Source: SIG636 sp045592105
Lineage (GTDB): Bacteria; Bacillota; Clostridia; Oscillospirales; CAG-382
Direction: 5' to 3'
NCBI GenBank assembly: GCA_045592105.1
Contig: JAZNUB010000023.1
Span: forward strand, 1 to 18,384
Length of the DNA stretch: 18,384 nucleotides
Positions within the stretch are counted from its first letter, which is position 1. Each line of letters begins with the position of its first letter. The position numbers and the translations under genes are program-made. This document shows, one piece after another, positions 6,654-14,000 of the stretch. The notes under the pieces are model-generated. The model saw nothing but the letters and a program-made list of their open reading frames with translations, did no database searches and was not told the DNA's origin.

Positions 6654-7439
6654 ATGCACCCCATAGCTTCTATAAAAGCGCGTTATCGTTATTATTCGTT
6701 AAGATACTTCGAAAATACTCATAATGGTCGAAAACTAAAGAGGTTTAAAGGTATACATAAAGGGAAGAGATGTTTCCTTGTAGGTAATGGTCCCAGCCTT
6801 AAAGTTGAAGATTTAAACAAGATTGAAGATAATGGTGATATCACATTTGGATTTAACAGGATTTATAATATTTTTACACAAACCAATTGGCGTCCTACAT
6901 ATTATGTTTCACAAGATTATAAAATGCTTGCCGGCTGTCAAGATATAGTAAGTTCATTGGATTTGCCTGTTAAGTTTATGCCTGTCGACCTTGAGTGGGA
7001 ACATGGTATAAAGGTTAAAGGAAAAACTGCGTTTAAGATGCACTGGAAACCCAAAGACAATCTTTCACCTTCGGGGTTTAGTGTTGATTTACCAAGTGGT
7101 ATTTATTGGGCTAGCACATGTATGTATAGTGCAGCACAAATTGCCGTTTATATGGGCTTTAAAGAAATATACTTTATAGGTGTGGATCATCATTTTCAAA
7201 TTAGCCAGAATAATAAAGGCGAAATAGTTGTTGATGACAATGTTAAAGATTATTTTTGCGATCAATATAATCATGATAAACAAAATTTATATATTCCTAA
7301 TACCGAAACAAGCACATTAGCGTATCTTGCCATGAAGCAAGGTTGTGAAGAAAACGGTGTGAGGGTTTACAACGCTACTCGTGGCGGTAAACTAGAGGTA
7401 TTTGAAAGGGTAGAGTTTGATACATTATTCGATAAATAA
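6654..7439 (+). CDS. DUF115/MptE-like protein, GT42 (sialyltransferase)-like; candidate CMP-sugar transferase
   Basis: The 261-residue soluble protein shows KGKRCFLVGNGPSLK (36-50), then DITFGFNRIYNIF (62-74), and later GFKEIYFIGVDHHF (168-181). The GNGPSL loop, the 'N-R' after a buried strand and the IG-[VI]-D strand are shared by the DUF115/MptE-like group and by GT42 sialyltransferases such as Campylobacter Cst-II, which use CMP-activated sugars. The start is supported by GGAGG seven bases upstream. It is the first gene of a cluster that ends with all genes for CMP-Kdo. I therefore infer it may transfer Kdo (or a related sugar) from CMP-Kdo to the glycan. An archaeal-type pterin pyrophosphokinase role (MptE) is unlikely in this context. 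The family call is fairly firm; the Kdo specificity is inference. Confidence 0.7.
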   Translation: MHPIASIKARYRYYSLRYFENTHNGRKLKRFKGIHKGKRCFLVGNGPSLKVEDLNKIEDNGDITFGFNRIYNIFTQTNWRPTYYVSQDYKMLAGCQDIVSSLDLPVKFMPVDLEWEHGIKVKGKTAFKMHWKPKDNLSPSGFSVDLPSGIYWASTCMYSAAQIAVYMGFKEIYFIGVDHHFQISQNNKGEIVVDDNVKDYFCDQYNHDKQNLYIPNTETSTLAYLAMKQGCEENGVRVYNATRGGKLEVFERVEFDTLFDK

Positions 7440-7457
7440 TATTTAGGAATTTATTAT

Positions 7458-8321
7458 ATGACCGAGAATAAAGATGTAAAAAATCAATATCATACACATA
7501 TTACAGCGAAACGAAAACTTTTTTCTTTGAACTTAAAAGAGGTGTGGCGCTATCGCGATTTGATAACGCTTTTTACCAGGAGAACCTTTGTACTTACGTA
7601 TAAGCAAACGATATTAGGTCCTGTTTGGATATTTTTAAACCCCTTAATTACTAGTGTTATATACAGCATTGTTTTTGGTGATATTGCTGGCTTGGGACCT
7701 GAGGGGATACCCCAACTGTTGTTTTATATGGTTAGCAATGGAATATGGACATATTTTTCAAGTTGCGTAACAGGTAATGCAACCACATTTACTGCCAACG
7801 CCGGTGTCTTTGGAAAGGTGTATTTTCCGCGACTAACTACACCTATTTCTAATGTTTTGTCGGCAATAATACGATTCTTGGTGCAAATGCTTTTAGTGGC
7901 CGGCTTCTTTGTGTTTTACTTAATAAAAGGCTCTGTGCATCCTAATTGGTGGGCTTTTGCGTTAATTCCACTCGTAGTAATCCAACTGGGGCTTTTGGGC
8001 ATGGGGATTGGTATTATAATATCCAGTATGACTACCAAGTACAGAGATTTAACGGTACTTGTTGGATTTGGCGTTCAGCTTTGGATGTACGCAACCCCTA
8101 TTGTGTATCCATTGTCGCATTTGCAAAATGATTTTTTGAGGTATATATTAATAATAAACCCTGCAACTGCGCCTATAGAAATATTTAGATACGCTTTGTT
8201 GGGACAAGGATGTTTGTCTTTAGAGAGCATATGCCTGTCAGTAATAATAACAATTATTTCTCTGCTTTTCGGTATAATAATTTTCAATAGAGTAGAAAAG
8301 AATTTTATGGATACGGTATGA
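7458..8321 (+). CDS. ABC-2 polysaccharide export permease (Wzm/TagG-like)
   Basis: This 287-residue membrane protein has about six membrane segments and the motifs of ABC-2 polysaccharide exporters: RRTFVLTYKQTILGPVW near 41-57, FPRLTTPISNV near 123-133, KYRDL near 194-198 and MYATPIVYP near 211-219. It forms the channel that moves a lipid-linked glycan across the cytoplasmic membrane, powered by the next gene, with which it overlaps by 4 bp (ATGA). The same family serves O-antigen (Wzm), group 2 capsule (KpsM) and teichoic acid (TagG) export, so the motifs alone do not tell the substrate. The neighbouring glycosyltransferases and CMP-Kdo genes indicate a Kdo-containing polysaccharide. Confidence 0.9.
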   Translation: MTENKDVKNQYHTHITAKRKLFSLNLKEVWRYRDLITLFTRRTFVLTYKQTILGPVWIFLNPLITSVIYSIVFGDIAGLGPEGIPQLLFYMVSNGIWTYFSSCVTGNATTFTANAGVFGKVYFPRLTTPISNVLSAIIRFLVQMLLVAGFFVFYLIKGSVHPNWWAFALIPLVVIQLGLLGMGIGIIISSMTTKYRDLTVLVGFGVQLWMYATPIVYPLSHLQNDFLRYILIINPATAPIEIFRYALLGQGCLSLESICLSVIITIISLLFGIIIFNRVEKNFMDTV

Positions 8322-9616
8322 TTATGGAAAACGCAAATCGTGATATAGCAATAAAAATAAGCGGTGTTAAAAAGATGTATAGGCTCGGTCAGGTTGGTGG
8401 CGGTTCGTTGCAATATGACCTGCAAAGCTTTTGGGCACGCCTTAGAGGGAAAGAAGATCCAAATACTATAATTGGTGAAGACCAAAGGTTGAAAGGCTCA
8501 ACTTTTATGGCGTTAAACGGCGTTGATCTTACCGTTTATAAGGGAGAGGCGTTAGGAATAATCGGTGGAAACGGTGCAGGAAAAAGCACATTGCTAAAGC
8601 TTTTATCAAGAGTAACAGGCCCTACCACAGGCGAAATAGACCTATACGGCAGAGTAACGTCTATGCTCGAAGTTGGCACAGGCTTCAACGGCGAGATGAC
8701 AGGCAGGGAAAACGTATACCTTAACGGTGCAATTCTGGGCATGACCAAGGCTGAAATAGACTCAAAGATGGAGCAGATTATAGAGTTCTCAGAGGTTAGA
8801 GATTTTATTGATACCCCTGTTAAACGTTACTCAAGCGGTATGTATGTAAAGCTTGCGTTCTCGGTTGCGGCTCACCTTGACAGTGAGATAATGATTATGG
8901 ACGAAGTGCTTGCTGTTGGAGATATGGCTTTTCAGAAAAAGTGCCTTGACAAAATGCGCGATGCGGCAAAAAAAGAAGGTCGCACCGTCCTTTACGTAAG
9001 CCATAATATGAACACTATACGGCAACTGTGCGATAGGTGTATTGTGTTAGATAAGGGGAAAATTGTTTTTGAAGGTGAAGCAGAAAAGGCTATTTCTGTT
9101 TATATGAACGATGGGGTTGATTATAAGAATTGTTATGACTATTCAGATATTAAGAGGTCTCCTTTTGAAAGTAGGCATTTGGAACTTTTGAGTTTGCAGT
9201 TTTTATCAAATAATAATTGCTTCTTCCAACAAGGAGAAGATATTTGTATGTTGATGAAGTGCAGAAGCAATGCGTGTGGTTATAGTGTTGGCTTGAGATT
9301 CGAAATTTTTTCCGAGGATGGGCAGATAATTGGCACAACTTTTACCAATAAACAATTAATAACAGGAAACGCAGGGGAAATTATTAACGTAGAACTTGCG
9401 CTTCCAACGAAAAACTTTGCCCCAGGAAGGTATAGAGCTGTTGCTCTTGCTTATGAATATAATAGTGAAGGATATCAAGTAGGCGTTGATAGAGTTGACC
9501 CTGCAATGTTTTTTGCGATTTCTAACGAAAAGGCCGGCGCATTGAATTGGTTATCTCGTTATTGGGGACACATACATTTGGATAACATTGAGATAATGAG
9601 TGTTGAAAAGGAGTAG
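8318..9616 (+). CDS. ABC polysaccharide export ATPase with C-terminal glycan-recognition-type domain (Wzt-like)
   Basis: Residues 1-255 are an ATPase of the Wzt/TagH/KpsT type: Walker A GGNGAGKST (83-91), MLEVGTGFNGEMTGRENVYL (116-135), signature YSSGMYVKL (171-179), Walker B IMIMDEVL (191-198) and His229. About 165 further residues (roughly 268-432) form a separate beta-rich domain in the position of the Wzt C-terminal domain. In E. coli O9a and in Kdo-capped Klebsiella/Raoultella O antigens that domain binds the modified non-reducing end of the chain and gates export. The total of 432 residues matches such long Wzt proteins and not short KpsT (about 220). Base composition drops sharply at the domain border (see findings). 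ATGA overlap with the permease; ATG at 8324 is an alternative start. Confidence 0.9.
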   Translation: MIMENANRDIAIKISGVKKMYRLGQVGGGSLQYDLQSFWARLRGKEDPNTIIGEDQRLKGSTFMALNGVDLTVYKGEALGIIGGNGAGKSTLLKLLSRVTGPTTGEIDLYGRVTSMLEVGTGFNGEMTGRENVYLNGAILGMTKAEIDSKMEQIIEFSEVRDFIDTPVKRYSSGMYVKLAFSVAAHLDSEIMIMDEVLAVGDMAFQKKCLDKMRDAAKKEGRTVLYVSHNMNTIRQLCDRCIVLDKGKIVFEGEAEKAISVYMNDGVDYKNCYDYSDIKRSPFESRHLELLSLQFLSNNNCFFQQGEDICMLMKCRSNACGYSVGLRFEIFSEDGQIIGTTFTNKQLITGNAGEIINVELALPTKNFAPGRYRAVALAYEYNSEGYQVGVDRVDPAMFFAISNEKAGALNWLSRYWGHIHLDNIEIMSVEKE

Positions 9617-9621
9617 AGATA

Positions 9622-10503
9622 ATGAAGATTACAGTGTTTACTCCTACATATAATAGAGCATATATTTTGAATGAGTTATATGCTTCGTTGAAACACCAAA
9701 GTTATAAAAATTTTGAATGGATTATAGTTGATGATGGTTCGACTGATAATACTAAAGATTTGGTTGAAAGTTTTATAGATGAAAAACAAATTAATATCAT
9801 TTATAAAAAAACACAAAACGGCGGAAAGCACAGAGTCATAAACCTTGGCGTTCAACTTGCTACTGGTCAACTGTTTTTTATTGTGGATTCAGATGATCGC
9901 TTACCATATGATGCATTAGAAAATATTGTAAGAATTGAAAGTACAATTGATATTGATGATAAAAAATATTTTGCCGGCGTTTGTGGATTGAAGGGTTATT
10001 ATAGCAATAATCAGATGTTGGGTTCTACATTTAAAGGAGATATTATTGATGCTACTTCTTTAGAGAGGCAAAAATATGGCATTTACGGGGATAAAGCCGA
10101 AGTGTTTTATACACAAGTGTTAAAAAAGTATCCTTTCCCAGAATTCGAAGGAGAAAATTTTATAACTGAAAATGTTGTTTGGTATAAGATTGCACATGAC
10201 GGCTATAAATTAAGGTTTTTTAATGATGTTGTATATTTGTGTGAATACTTAGAAGATGGTTTGTCTTTTAATTCGCGAAAAAAATACGCAGAAACACCAA
10301 AGGGATCTGCGCTATATATAAGTCAAAATATTGATTTTGGTGTACTTAAGGGGTTGGAAAAATGGGAAAAACTTTTTGAGTATTATTTAACTTTTCGTAA
10401 TAAAATTGGTTTTGTTGAAATAGCTAAAAATCTTAGAAGAAATCCTGTTTTTTTCTATTTTAGGATTTTTGGAATGAGACTTTTTTATAAAATTTATAGA
10501 TAA
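9622..10503 (+). CDS. Family 2 glycosyltransferase (GT2)
   Basis: The 293-residue protein is a GT-A enzyme. KITVFTPTYNR (2-12) starts the nucleotide-binding fold, DDGSTD (37-42) and the metal-binding DSDD (89-92) follow, and NGGKHRVINLGV (66-77) is the variant of the NGG-x-x-x-A-x-N loop seen in bacterial polysaccharide transferases. It would add a sugar from an NDP-sugar donor to a growing lipid-linked glycan on the cytoplasmic side. Donor and linkage cannot be read from the motifs. GGAG eight bases before ATG overlaps the stop of wzt. The gene is very AT-rich (a 60-base sample at 9661-9720 has 15 G+C), typical of variable surface-glycan genes. Confidence 0.88.
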   Translation: MKITVFTPTYNRAYILNELYASLKHQSYKNFEWIIVDDGSTDNTKDLVESFIDEKQINIIYKKTQNGGKHRVINLGVQLATGQLFFIVDSDDRLPYDALENIVRIESTIDIDDKKYFAGVCGLKGYYSNNQMLGSTFKGDIIDATSLERQKYGIYGDKAEVFYTQVLKKYPFPEFEGENFITENVVWYKIAHDGYKLRFFNDVVYLCEYLEDGLSFNSRKKYAETPKGSALYISQNIDFGVLKGLEKWEKLFEYYLTFRNKIGFVEIAKNLRRNPVFFYFRIFGMRLFYKIYR

Positions 10504-10518
10504 TAATAAGGAAAAATT

Positions 10519-11301
10519 ATGATTCCTAAAACAATTCACTATTGTTGGTTTGGCAGAGGGGCTAAATCAGCCATTGCTCAAAAATGTATGAACAGTTGGA
10601 AAAAGTATTGTCCCGACTATACACTTATCGAATGGAATGAAGAAAATTTTGATGTTAACGCTTGTCCTTTATATGTAAGGCAGGCATATGAGTGTAGAAA
10701 GTGGGCGTTTGTTTCAGATTATGTTCGCTTGAAAGTTGTGTATGATTATGGCGGTATATATTTGGATTTAGATGTTGAATTGATAAAGCCGTTGGATAGC
10801 TTATTGGTTAATTCAGCCTATTTTGGTAGAGAAGATTTTTATCATGTTAATACGGGATTGGGGTTTGGTGCCGAAAAAGGTTCTATAATACTAAGGATGT
10901 TAATGGATGATTATGATAACATTCCATTTGTTTTAGAGGATGGCTCAATAGATGATACACCATGTCCTGTGCGTAATACAAAAGTTTTTGAATCTCTTGG
11001 ATTTGTTGTTGGAAATTCTATTCAAACGATAAATGCAGGTATTGTAATTTATCCATCAAATTGGTTCAGTCCAATTGATTATTATACCGGTAAAAAAAGC
11101 TTTACAAAAGAGACGGTTTCAATACATCACTACTCCGCAAGTTGGCAAACTTCTGAGCAAAGGAAGCATCATATTAAAATTGCCAGGAAGAATAAAGCGC
11201 AATTATACAAAGAAATGATTCTTAAACTTCCCAATAGGGTGATGATTGGTATTCTTGGGAAAGAGAGGTACAACAATTTTAAAAAAAGGATAAAAGGTTG
11301 A
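10519..11301 (+). CDS. GT32-type glycosyltransferase (sugar-binding DXD region)
   Basis: The 260-residue protein starts with IPKTIHYCWFG (2-12), the hallmark N-terminus of capsular GT32/OCH1-like transferases. It then has KWAFVSDYVRLKVVYDYGG (61-79) leading to YLDLDVE (81-87), where DLD is the metal-binding DXD motif. A later SIHHYSASW segment (in the stretch encoded around 11119-11145) is also usual for the group. These enzymes add hexoses, often mannose or galactose, from NDP-sugars. AAGGAAAAATT precedes the ATG and the gap from the previous gene is 15 bp. Donor unknown. The gene ends before a 126-bp gap, the largest break inside the cluster. Confidence 0.9.
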   Translation: MIPKTIHYCWFGRGAKSAIAQKCMNSWKKYCPDYTLIEWNEENFDVNACPLYVRQAYECRKWAFVSDYVRLKVVYDYGGIYLDLDVELIKPLDSLLVNSAYFGREDFYHVNTGLGFGAEKGSIILRMLMDDYDNIPFVLEDGSIDDTPCPVRNTKVFESLGFVVGNSIQTINAGIVIYPSNWFSPIDYYTGKKSFTKETVSIHHYSASWQTSEQRKHHIKIARKNKAQLYKEMILKLPNRVMIGILGKERYNNFKKRIKG

Positions 11302-11348
11302 TATAGAAGTTTTTTAACTCAAAATATACGATATATATTTTAAGCTTT

Positions 11349-11377
11349 TTGAAGTTGTTGATAAATTCATATATAAA
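11349..11377 (+). promoter_or_regulatory. Possible internal promoter for GT2-kdsBADC
   Basis: TTGAAG (11349-11354) and TATAAA (11372-11377) are 17 bases apart, inside the only sizeable gap of the cluster (11302-11427). A small AT-rich hairpin AATTCAT/ATGAATT (11364-11370/11377-11383) overlaps it. AT-richness makes chance matches likely. If real, it would let the Kdo genes be expressed independently of the export genes. Confidence 0.35.
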
Positions 11378-11427
11378 TGAATTCATATTTAAACGCAAGT
11401 TGTTTTATGATTAAGGGAGAGAAAGAT

Positions 11428-12471
11428 ATGCCCAAAATAAGTGTTATAGTTCCTATTTACAAAGTTGAACAGTATTTGCAACGTTGCGTTGACAGTATTA
11501 TATGTCAGAGTTTTGAATCTTTTGAATTAATACTTGTGGATGACGGAAGTCCGGACAATTGTGGTAAAATATGCGATGAATATGCATTTAACGACACCAG
11601 AATACACGTAATACACAAAGATAACGGAGGCTTATCGTCAGCAAGAAATGCAGGTATAGAGTATACATTGCGCAATTTATCAGTTGATTGGATATGTTTT
11701 ATTGATGCTGACGATTATGTATCTCCATATCATTTGGAAAATTTGGCCAAATCAGCCTTAATGTTCCCAAATTGTTATATTTATGGAGGTATGGTTACAG
11801 CGGAATATAGATCAAACGAACTTGTTTCTATAGTTGAGCGTCCCCCGTATGATAGAATCGCTGTTGATGAAAAAGAACAGTTTTTTATATTACAAAAAAG
11901 AGGATATATTGGATATGCTTGTAATTCTCTTTTTTGTGTAGAAATAATAAAGAAGGAAAAATTGTTATTTTCATATGATTTTATTATTGAAGATTTGCCC
12001 TTTGTTTTGTCGTATATTAAACATATTGATAGTTTAGTTTATACAGGGTACTGTGATTATTTCTATAGGACCGACGAGAGGGAAACTTTATCAAGAAAGT
12101 ATCATCAAGAAACTTTTAAAAAGTGGGCAGAAAAATATAATGTCTCTATGGAGTTTATAAAAACAAGCATTATCAAAGAAAATCAAGCTGTTTTATTAAC
12201 AGATATATCAAATTATTATCTTTCTTTGTTTTTGTTAAGCATCGAGAATACGTTTGATAAGAGAAATACTTTAAAGTTCTTTCACAAAATAGAGTATAAC
12301 AAAGCTATTATTCAAAGTGATGAGTTTATAACATGTGTTCAATACGCTAACACTTCTGAAAGTAATAGCAGATATGTAAGGATGCTTAGTAAAGGGAAAT
12401 ATAATAGGGCTCGATTATATAGGAGAGCAGTTTTATTATTCAATCGAAGAGGGAAAGGAAACAAACTATGA
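11428..12471 (+). CDS. Family 2 glycosyltransferase (GT2)
   Basis: The 347-residue enzyme has the standard GT2 order: ISVIVPIYKVEQYL (4-17), LVDDGSPDNCGKICDEYA (37-54), HKDNGGLSSARNAG (63-76) and the metal site IDADDY (92-97). This N-terminal pattern is common in capsule and exopolysaccharide clusters (EpsJ/WcaA-like). The C-terminal 200 residues would set acceptor choice. I start at 11428, where AAGGGAGA lies seven bases before ATG and the product begins MPKISVIVP as usual. An in-frame ATG at 11377 would add 17 residues of no recognisable type and has no ribosome site. The stop overlaps the kdsB start (ATGA). It is strongly AT-rich (13 G+C in the 60 bases 12181-12240). Confidence 0.9.
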   Translation: MPKISVIVPIYKVEQYLQRCVDSIICQSFESFELILVDDGSPDNCGKICDEYAFNDTRIHVIHKDNGGLSSARNAGIEYTLRNLSVDWICFIDADDYVSPYHLENLAKSALMFPNCYIYGGMVTAEYRSNELVSIVERPPYDRIAVDEKEQFFILQKRGYIGYACNSLFCVEIIKKEKLLFSYDFIIEDLPFVLSYIKHIDSLVYTGYCDYFYRTDERETLSRKYHQETFKKWAEKYNVSMEFIKTSIIKENQAVLLTDISNYYLSLFLLSIENTFDKRNTLKFFHKIEYNKAIIQSDEFITCVQYANTSESNSRYVRMLSKGKYNRARLYRRAVLLFNRRGKGNKL

Positions 12472-13205
12472 ACATAATCGGTATGATACCAGCAAGAGGT
12501 GGTTCTACAAGGTTTAATAACAAGCCCTTAGCTTTGATTTGTGGCAAGCCTATGGTATATTGGGTATGGAAGCATTCTAAAGAGGTTGACTGTTTTTCTG
12601 AGGTTTATATTGCTACTGACAGCGATGAGATAAGAAACATTGCAGAAAGCTTCGGCGCAAAGGTTATTATGACGTCATCTGACTGTGAAACAGCCACCGA
12701 AAGACTATATGAAGTGTCTAATAAAGTTCAAGCAGACCTTTACGTTATGATTAACGGTGACGAGCCGTTGGTTTTAGCGGAAGATATAAAAAAATGCATT
12801 CCGTTAACCATACCTGAGGATGGTTTTTACATTTCTAACTTAATGACAGATTTTTCGAACCCCGTAGAGGTTGTTGATCCAACGAACTTAAAAATTGTTA
12901 CAAATAAAGACGGGATATGTTTGTTTATTTCCCGTGCACCGATTCCTTTTCCTAAAGGTGCTATGGATTATACATATCAAAAATTTGTTGGTGTTGGTGC
13001 GTTCACCAAAAAAGCGCTGAAGTATTATCACGAAACACCACGTGGACCTATAGAAAAAATTGAGGAGAATGACTCTTTTCGTTTTATAGAAAATCGTAAG
13101 GATTGTTATTATATAAACGCACATTGCAAAACTTTGTCTGTAGACACACCTAAAGATAGGGTAGCAGTTGAAAAGTTTATGTTAGCAAATGGATTGGCAG
13201 AGTGA
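12468..13205 (+). CDS. kdsB: CMP-Kdo synthetase (3-deoxy-manno-octulosonate cytidylyltransferase)
   Basis: KdsB activates Kdo with CTP to CMP-Kdo. The 245-residue length is that of the family. IPARGGSTRFNNKPL (7-21) is the CTP-binding loop, IATDSDEI (48-55) and MTSSDCETATERLYEV (68-83) follow, NGDEPL (96-101) carries the magnesium-binding aspartate, and DPTNLKIV, SRAPIPFP, GPIEKIEENDSFRFIEN and VDTPKD (225-230) complete the pattern. The usual VQGDEP is INGDEP here, and the usual YGS loop is GGS, so it is a divergent member. Related CMP-sialate synthetases lack the SRAPIP and IE-x-x-E-x-x-R segments. It starts the four-gene kds block and overlaps the preceding GT2 stop. Confidence 0.9.
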   Translation: MNIIGMIPARGGSTRFNNKPLALICGKPMVYWVWKHSKEVDCFSEVYIATDSDEIRNIAESFGAKVIMTSSDCETATERLYEVSNKVQADLYVMINGDEPLVLAEDIKKCIPLTIPEDGFYISNLMTDFSNPVEVVDPTNLKIVTNKDGICLFISRAPIPFPKGAMDYTYQKFVGVGAFTKKALKYYHETPRGPIEKIEENDSFRFIENRKDCYYINAHCKTLSVDTPKDRVAVEKFMLANGLAE

Positions 13206-13216
13206 GGTGAAATATA

Positions 13217-13987
13217 ATGTTTCAACTTATAGCAGGACCTTGCGTAATTGAAAATGAAAAAATTACTTTCGATATTGCAAAATCATTGAAAGTTATTTCT
13301 GAAAAACTTAATATTCCTTTTACATTTAAAGCTTCTTTTGATAAGGCCAACAGAACATCTTACAGCGCATTCCGTGGCCCCGGTATTGAAAAAGGGCTTG
13401 ATATCTTAAGCGATATAAAGGAAAGCCTGAACGTAAATATTTGTACTGATATACACGAGCCTTGGCAGGCCGAGATTGTGGCTAAGGTTGCCGATATTAT
13501 ACAAATACCGGCATTTTTGTGTAGACAAACAGATTTGTTAATTGCTGCGGCAAAAACAGGGAAAAAGATTAACATAAAAAAGGCGCAGTTTCTTGCCCCG
13601 TGGGATATGAAAAACTGTGTTGAAAAAGTTCGTTCTGCGGGAAACAATAATATTATGCTATGCGAGCGCGGGACAAGCTTTGGCTACAACACATTGGTTG
13701 TAGATATGACAAGCATTGGCATTATGAAAAGCTTTGGTGTGCCTGTGATTTTCGATGCTACTCACAGTGTACAAAAACCGGGCGGAAATGGAACAAGTTC
13801 GGGTGGCAATCGTGAATTTGTTGCTCCGTTAGCAAAATCTGCTATAGCAGCAGGCGCGGATGGTTTGTTTTTCGAAACTCACATAAATCCGGATAAGGCT
13901 TTGTCTGATGGTTCGAATATGGTTCCTTTGAATGAGATAGAAGCTTTGTTATCTCAGTTGATTAAGATTTATGAAGTTGTCCACTGA
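13217..13987 (+). CDS. kdsA: Kdo-8-phosphate synthase, metal-dependent (Aquifex-type) class
   Basis: KdsA condenses phosphoenolpyruvate with arabinose-5-phosphate to Kdo-8-P. At 256 residues it is slightly short because the N-terminus begins directly at FQLIAGPCVIE. KASFDKANRTS (38-48), RGPGIEKG (53-60), DIHEPWQAE (78-86), IPAFLCRQTDLL (97-108), KKAQFLAPWDMKN (121-133) and GTSFGYNTLVVDM (152-164) are all family motifs. Cys9, His183, Glu220 and Asp231 are present at a constant offset of two from the metal ligands of the Aquifex enzyme (Cys11, His185, Glu222, Asp233). The enzyme should therefore need a divalent metal, unlike E. coli KdsA, which has Asn in place of Cys. AGGTG precedes the ATG; the gap from kdsB is 11 bp. 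Confidence 0.95.
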   Translation: MFQLIAGPCVIENEKITFDIAKSLKVISEKLNIPFTFKASFDKANRTSYSAFRGPGIEKGLDILSDIKESLNVNICTDIHEPWQAEIVAKVADIIQIPAFLCRQTDLLIAAAKTGKKINIKKAQFLAPWDMKNCVEKVRSAGNNNIMLCERGTSFGYNTLVVDMTSIGIMKSFGVPVIFDATHSVQKPGGNGTSSGGNREFVAPLAKSAIAAGADGLFFETHINPDKALSDGSNMVPLNEIEALLSQLIKIYEVVH

Positions 13988-14000
13988 TATGGAGATAGTT

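Noticed and set aside
6654..7439. First glycan gene as a pterin pyrophosphokinase (MptE)
   Set aside because: The family name is shared, but the setting between a promoter and a polysaccharide exporter and the GT42-like motifs make a glycan role more likely.
11377..11427. Earlier start for the second GT2
   Set aside because: The extra 17 residues have no family resemblance. AAGGGAGA sits seven bases before the ATG at 11428.
12468..13205. kdsB could be a CMP-sialic or CMP-legionaminic acid synthetase (neuA)
   Set aside because: SRAPIP, IE-x-x-E and VDTPKD segments are KdsB-type, the flanking genes are kdsA/D/C, and no neuB-like synthase is present.
13971..14000. Earlier kdsD start overlapping kdsA
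   Set aside because: No ribosome site at that ATG. GGAG lies at the right distance from the ATG at 14001, and the length then matches KdsD.
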